Part shown: piece by piece, positions 60,123-64,000 of the stretch
Layout of the letters: every line of letters starts with the position of its first letter
How positions within the stretch are numbered: position 1 is the stretch's first letter
From: Limnohabitans_A sp048020265
GTDB taxonomy: Bacteria; Pseudomonadota; Gammaproteobacteria; Burkholderiales; Burkholderiaceae_C
DNA: 64,000 bases
NCBI RefSeq assembly: GCF_048020265.1
Contig: NZ_CP171843.1
Span: 992,001 to 1,056,000 of the forward strand
Direction of reading: 5' to 3'
Position numbers and translations under genes: made by a program
The notes under the pieces: generated by a model
The model's input: the letters and a program-made list of their open reading frames with translations, nothing else
Told to the model about the DNA's origin: nothing
Databases searched by the model: none

Positions 60123-61643
60123 TCAGTCTTCGGTGTGCATCAGCGACAGGCCAATGGCCCCACGGCGGCGCAACCAGGGGCTGGGGCGATAGCGTGGGTC
60201 ACCATAGACCGTTTGCAGGTTGAACAGCACTTCCAGCACATTGGTCGGGCCATAACGGTTGCCCATGGCCAAAGGTCCCAAGGGGTAAGCCAAGCCCAAC
60301 GTGACAGCCGTTTCCAGGTCTTGTGGGGTGCAGATGCGCTGCTGGCAAATGTCGGAGGCGATGTTCACGATGGTGGCCACCACGCGCTGGGTGACAAAAC
60401 CGCCGCTGTCGCGGATCACCGACACGGCCTTGCCGTCGCGTGCAAACAGGGCGTGCGCTGCATCGCGCATGTCGGCGCGGGTGGCAGGGTTGGTGGCCAG
60501 CACGCGGCGCTTGGTGGCGGCGTCGTCGATCAGCATGTCGATGCCCACCGTGCGGGCTGGGTCCAGGCGTTCGACCACGGCCACCGTGGTGATGTCAAAG
60601 CCCAAGGGCGCCACCAGGGTCAGCGCCTCGGGCGATGGGGAGGCACCGGTTTCGATTTTGGCACCCAGGTCCTTGAGCAGCTGCAGCAGCTCCATGCGGC
60701 GTGCTGCACGGGGCGAGACCCAAACGGGCGGGATGTTGTCGACCACAGGCACAGGCGGCTCGGCAGGCACTTGGGCCACACCGTCCACGTATTTGTAGAA
60801 ACCATCGCCGACCTTTTTGCCAACCACACCACCGGCCAGGCGCTGGGCCGTGATCACGTTGGGGCGGTAGCGCGGCTCTTCGTAATACTGGTGGTAGATC
60901 GCTTCGATCACATGGTGCGATACGTCCAGGGCCGTCAGGTCAAACAATTCGAAGGGGCCGAGTTTGAAGCCCACCTGGTCGCGCAGGATGCGGTCGATGG
61001 TCGCGAAATCGGCAATGCCTTCGCTCACGATACGCAGCGCTTCGGTGCTGTAACCACGGCCCGCGTGGTTGACGATGAAGCCGGGGGTGTCTTGTGCCTG
61101 TACGGGCGTGTGGCCCATCTGACGCGCAAAGTCGGACAGGCGCTGGCACACCGCTGGATCGGTTTTGAGACCTGCGATGACCTCGACCACTTTCATGAGC
61201 GGCACAGGGTTAAAGAAGTGGTAGCCGGCAAACTGGCCAGGGCGCTGCAAGGCGGCGGCAATGCCCGTGACAGACAGCGACGAGGTGTTGGTCACCAGAA
61301 CGGCGCTGGGTGCCAGCACTTTTTCCAGATCACTGAACAGGCTTTTCTTGATCTCAAGCTTTTCCACAATGGCCTCAACCACCAGCTCACAACCTGCCAG
61401 GTCTTGCAGCGTGGCAGCGCCCAGCAGGCGGCTTTTGTGGCCAGCCACGGCTTCGGCCGTCAGGCGACCTTTTCCCTGCAGCTTGTCCCATTGCTGGAAA
61501 ACCGCGTCCCGGGCTTTGGCGATGGCTTCGGCCTGTGTGTCGTACAGCCAGACCTGGCTGCCTGCTTGTGCGGCGATTTGGGCGATGCCCCGGCCCATGG
61601 CGCCGGCGCCGATGATGGCCACTTTGGAGAATGCAAGGGTCAT
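60123..61643 (-). CDS. 3-hydroxyacyl-CoA dehydrogenase (PaaH-type, double C-terminal domain)
   Basis: 506 residues. Rossmann NAD motif GAGAMGRGIAQIAAQAG (about 12-28), catalytic GYHFFNPVPLMKVVEVIAGL, then a first C-terminal 3HCDH domain (FIVNHAGRGYSTEALRIVSE, LRDQVGFKLGPFELFDLTAL), and a second C-terminal repeat (about 340-500, including LGLAYPLGPLAMGNRYGPTN). This size and layout match PaaH/PaaC. It oxidises 3-hydroxyacyl-CoA to 3-oxoacyl-CoA. Followed by the enoyl-CoA hydratase/isomerase gene, consistent with one beta-oxidation unit. Confidence 0.92.
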   Translation of the reverse strand: MTLAFSKVAIIGAGAMGRGIAQIAAQAGSQVWLYDTQAEAIAKARDAVFQQWDKLQGKGRLTAEAVAGHKSRLLGAATLQDLAGCELVVEAIVEKLEIKKSLFSDLEKVLAPSAVLVTNTSSLSVTGIAAALQRPGQFAGYHFFNPVPLMKVVEVIAGLKTDPAVCQRLSDFARQMGHTPVQAQDTPGFIVNHAGRGYSTEALRIVSEGIADFATIDRILRDQVGFKLGPFELFDLTALDVSHHVIEAIYHQYYEEPRYRPNVITAQRLAGGVVGKKVGDGFYKYVDGVAQVPAEPPVPVVDNIPPVWVSPRAARRMELLQLLKDLGAKIETGASPSPEALTLVAPLGFDITTVAVVERLDPARTVGIDMLIDDAATKRRVLATNPATRADMRDAAHALFARDGKAVSVIRDSGGFVTQRVVATIVNIASDICQQRICTPQDLETAVTLGLAYPLGPLAMGNRYGPTNVLEVLFNLQTVYGDPRYRPSPWLRRRGAIGLSLMHTED

Positions 61644-61789
61644 AAAAGGGATGAGGTCTTAAGGGAATGGTGTGTCGGATCTAAAAGCAACTGTCTCAGG
61701 TGCAGGGGCAACAGAGCCGGGCTTGCTGCGACGCAAATCAATCAAGATTATCGCTTCAGTCCAGAGGCAAAAAGTGTGGTTGCCGATGC

Positions 61790-62797
61790 TCAGCGACGCA
61801 CTTGCAGTGCGCCGGGGTTGACGATGTTGGTCGGGGTGCCTTTGATGAAATTCACCACGTTGTCGAATGCGGCACCGAAATACAGTTCGTAGCTGCTCTT
61901 TTCAACATAACCGATGTGCGGCGTGCAAATGCAGTTTTCCAAGCGCAGCAAAGCCGAGCCTTGCAAAATCGGCTCGGATTCGAAGACGTCGATGGCGGCC
62001 AAGCCGGGGCGACCTCGGTTCAAGGCGCTGATCAAGGCATTGGGCTCGATCAATTCGGCACGCGAGGTGTTCACAAACAAGGCTGTGGGCTTCATTCGGC
62101 CCAGATCCTCGCCTGTGACCAGACCTTGGGTGGCTTCGTTGAAGCGCAAATGCAACGACAACACGTCGGACTCTTCAAAAAAAGCAACGCGGCTGCTGGC
62201 TGCCCGAAACCCATGCTGGATGGCCAGCGTGCGGGATTCGTCGCTGCCCCAAACCATGACATCCATGCCAAAGGCCTTGCCGTATCCGGCGACCAGCTGA
62301 CCAATCTTGCCGTAACCCCAAATGCCCAATGTTTTGCCGCGCAGCACAGTGCCCAGCCCGAAGTTGGCTGGCATGGAGCCGGCCTTCAGGCCCGATTGTT
62401 GCCAGGCCCCATGCTTTAAGTTGCCGATGTACTGGGGTAGCCGGCGGGCTGCGGCCATGATCAAGGCCCAAGTCAGCTCGGCGGGTGCAACCGGCGATCC
62501 GACACCCTCGGCCACAGCCACCCCGCGCTCGGTGCAGGCGGCCAGATCGATGTGTCCGCCCAAGCGGCCAGTCTGGACGATCAGCTTCAAGCGGGGCAGT
62601 TTTTCAATCACGGCTCGCGTGAGTTGGGTGCGTTCTCGGATCAGCACGATGATGTCCGCGTCTTTCAAACGCACAGACAGCTGCCCGATACCCTTGACGG
62701 TGTTGGTGTAGACCTTGGCCGGGAAGTTCTCGAGTTTGACTGCGCAGTCGAGCTTGCGCACTGCATCTTGGTAGTCGTCAAGGATCACAATGTTCAT
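61790..62797 (-). CDS. D-2-hydroxyacid dehydrogenase family protein
   Basis: 335 residues. Split catalytic domain plus NAD domain (LRGKTLGIWGYGKIGQLVAG, about 152-171). The catalytic triad is visible: Arg in NTSRAELIEP, Glu in FESEPI, and His in CTPHIGYVEKSSYE. Substrate could be a 2-ketoacid or phosphoglycerate-like compound; the sequence does not decide. A 146-bp gap without genes separates it from the downstream 3-hydroxyacyl-CoA dehydrogenase gene. It starts 58 bp after the stop of the small hypothetical gene. Confidence 0.9.
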   Translation of the reverse strand: MNIVILDDYQDAVRKLDCAVKLENFPAKVYTNTVKGIGQLSVRLKDADIIVLIRERTQLTRAVIEKLPRLKLIVQTGRLGGHIDLAACTERGVAVAEGVGSPVAPAELTWALIMAAARRLPQYIGNLKHGAWQQSGLKAGSMPANFGLGTVLRGKTLGIWGYGKIGQLVAGYGKAFGMDVMVWGSDESRTLAIQHGFRAASSRVAFFEESDVLSLHLRFNEATQGLVTGEDLGRMKPTALFVNTSRAELIEPNALISALNRGRPGLAAIDVFESEPILQGSALLRLENCICTPHIGYVEKSSYELYFGAAFDNVVNFIKGTPTNIVNPGALQVRR

Positions 62798-62854
62798 CCC
62801 TCCATTGTGCCTTGACGTGGCGACCCCTTCAGGTCGGCCGGGTGGGGTTGACGA

Positions 62855-63199
62855 TCAAATGCGGGCTTGTGCCGCTTCCAGTGCAGCCAGACGGTCCAGT
62901 TCGGCGCAGACGTCGGCCATGCGGCCCGAAATCACCATGCGACCGGCACCTTTGACCCGTTGATCGCTTTCTGTCACCCGCAAGACGCGCAAGGCCGGTG
63001 CGGCCACGGCCACGGCTTGGAGGCGCTGCGGTTGGGCCACATTCCTTGACGCCAGCGCGCCGCAGGTTGGCTGGCGTGTGGCCCAAACGGGCCGCAAATA
63101 GGCCTTGCTGCGCTGTGGTTTGACCGCAACCGGCGCAGTACGACCGAAACTGGCGAGGCCTTGAAAAAGACCCGAAAAAGCAAGCAGAGCGATTCCCAT
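62855..63199 (-). CDS. Hypothetical small protein downstream of lexA
   Basis: 114 residues from the ATG at 63199, which has GAAAGG seven bases upstream. N-terminus hydrophobic (MGIALLAFSGLFQGLASFGR), possibly a signal or short anchor. Basic middle, and a C-terminal helix ISGRMADVCAELDRLAALEA. No family recognised. It lies 120 bp after the lexA stop, far enough to have its own promoter; I found no CTGT-N8-ACAG LexA box in the gap. An upstream extension to 63310 is not supported. Confidence 0.55.
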   Translation of the reverse strand: MGIALLAFSGLFQGLASFGRTAPVAVKPQRSKAYLRPVWATRQPTCGALASRNVAQPQRLQAVAVAAPALRVLRVTESDQRVKGAGRMVISGRMADVCAELDRLAALEAAQARI

Positions 63200-63319
63200 G
63201 TGAAACCTTTCAAAAGCATGGAGGTTGGACACAGGCAGGATTGCTGAAGGAGCCTGTTGCATCAGGGCTGGCAGAACCATGTCGCCAGCGCCCGCCACCT
63301 GGTGCAACAAGCAAGTGTC

Positions 63320-63991
63320 TTACATCAGAAGGGTGTTGCGGATCAGGCCTACGGCCAAACCTTCAATGTCGAACGGCTCTTCGGGGTTGACCACGATGGT
63401 GGGGTAATCGGGGTTTTCGGGCAAAAGCTCGATGCCGCTGCCTGTTTTACGCAAGCGCTTGACGGTGACTTCCTCGCCCAGGCGGGCCACCACAATTTGA
63501 CCGTTGCGGACTTCCTTGGTGGATTTCACGGCCAGCAGGTCGCCGTCCATGATGCCTGCGTCCCGCATGGACATGCCGCGAACGCGCAGCAAGTAATCGG
63601 GTTGCTCGGCAAATAAGCTGCTTTCGATCTGATAGGTCCGATCCACATGCTCTTGAGCCAAAATGGGCGACCCAGCGGCCACACGCCCGACCAGAGGCAA
63701 ACTCAATTGACCCAAGCCGGGCAGGGTGAGACTGAACAGGTCGGACGGTGCCCGCAAAGCGTTACGGTTGCTGCCCTTGAGGCGAATGCCGCGAGAGGTG
63801 CCGCTCACCAGTTCGATGGCGCCTTTGCGGGCCAGGGCCTTGAGGTGTTCTTCTGCCGCGTTGGCCGACTTGAAGCCCAGCACGCTGGCGATTTCGGCAC
63901 GCGTGGGTGGGGCACCGGTGTTGGCGATGGTGTTCTGGATCAGTTCCAGAATTTCTTGTTGCCGGGCGGTGAGTTTGGGGCTGTCGGTCAT
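63320..63991 (-). CDS. lexA: SOS repressor LexA
   Basis: 223 residues. N-terminal winged HTH (LTARQQEILELIQNTIANTG, PPTRAEIASVLGFKSANAAE). The self-cleavage site is Ala106-Gly107 (VAAGSP), with nucleophile Ser141 (VRGMSMRDAG) and general base Lys156 (LLAVKSTKEV). It represses DNA-damage genes until RecA filaments trigger cleavage. The start is 9 bp from the window edge, so its operator is outside. Confidence 0.97.
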   Translation of the reverse strand: MTDSPKLTARQQEILELIQNTIANTGAPPTRAEIASVLGFKSANAAEEHLKALARKGAIELVSGTSRGIRLKGSNRNALRAPSDLFSLTLPGLGQLSLPLVGRVAAGSPILAQEHVDRTYQIESSLFAEQPDYLLRVRGMSMRDAGIMDGDLLAVKSTKEVRNGQIVVARLGEEVTVKRLRKTGSGIELLPENPDYPTIVVNPEEPFDIEGLAVGLIRNTLLM

Positions 63992-64000
63992 GGCGATCTC

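Noticed and set aside
59295..61892. 865-residue open frame on the plus strand
   Set aside because: It is antisense to the enoyl-CoA hydratase and 3-hydroxyacyl-CoA dehydrogenase genes, both with clear motifs. Its translation is His/Gln/Gly-rich as expected from the reverse of high-GC coding DNA.

Overview
The window looks like chromosomal DNA of a motile betaproteobacterium, most likely order Burkholderiales, family Comamonadaceae. The evidence is its high GC content, the protein sequences, the tRNA-Arg/tRNA-Pro pair and the acyl-CoA gene set. That taxonomic call is inference from sequence character, not from a search. About 55 kb is one large motility island; the last 8 kb is ordinary housekeeping and acyl-CoA metabolism. 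I saw no insertion sequence, prophage or CRISPR array.

Layout. (1) 1-14.3 kb is a sensory block: a partial CheW-like protein, a bipartite Aer/CetAB-like receptor (PAS protein plus MCP), a response regulator fused to a class III adenylate cyclase, a multi-PAS histidine kinase flanked by two paralogous receiver proteins, two more MCPs, two cyclic-nucleotide-binding-domain proteins, and a protein with the eukaryotic-type class I cyclic nucleotide phosphodiesterase signature. Together these encode making, sensing and destroying cAMP inside a chemotaxis locus. (2) 14.3-27.1 kb is the leftward rod-hook-filament-junction operon flgBCDEFGHIJKL followed by fliD. (3) 27.2-33 kb holds flgA, flgM and flgN rightward, and flgP-flgT-LysM protein-fliK-like-fhlB leftward. 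(4) 33.2-38.7 kb has a FleQ/FlrA-like sigma-54 activator lacking its N-terminal domain, the motA-motB stator operon with small unknown genes, and an acyltransferase-like gene. (5) 38.7-48.4 kb is a leftward export and switch operon, fliK-L-M-N-O-P-Q-R-flhB, ending in three uncharacterised genes including a DamX-like SPOR protein. (6) 48.5-55.6 kb is flhA-flhF-flhG-fliA, two unknown genes and fliS. (7) 55.6-64 kb has tRNA-Arg, tRNA-Pro, an ACAD/phosphotransferase pair, a Crp-like regulator, beta-oxidation enzymes, a D-2-hydroxyacid dehydrogenase and lexA.

Regulation can be read from the DNA. Six sigma-54-type elements (TGG-N11-GC core) lie before flgB, flgA, fliK, flhA, one MCP and the cNMP-binding/PDE operon. 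Five sigma-28-type elements, best examples TCAAGTTT-N11-GCCGATTC, lie before flgM, fliS, the motA operon, the flgP operon and fliD. Presence of a FleQ-like activator, FlhF, FlhG and FliA fits a polar flagellum with a sigma-54 to sigma-28 cascade. Not present in the window are fliC, fliEFGHIJ, cheA and flhDC, so any such genes are elsewhere.

The most interesting proposal is that the adenylate cyclase/response regulator, the cNMP-binding pair and the class I PDE form a local cAMP circuit wired into motility. The sigma-54-like element before the binding-protein/PDE operon would tie that operon to the flagellar regulon.
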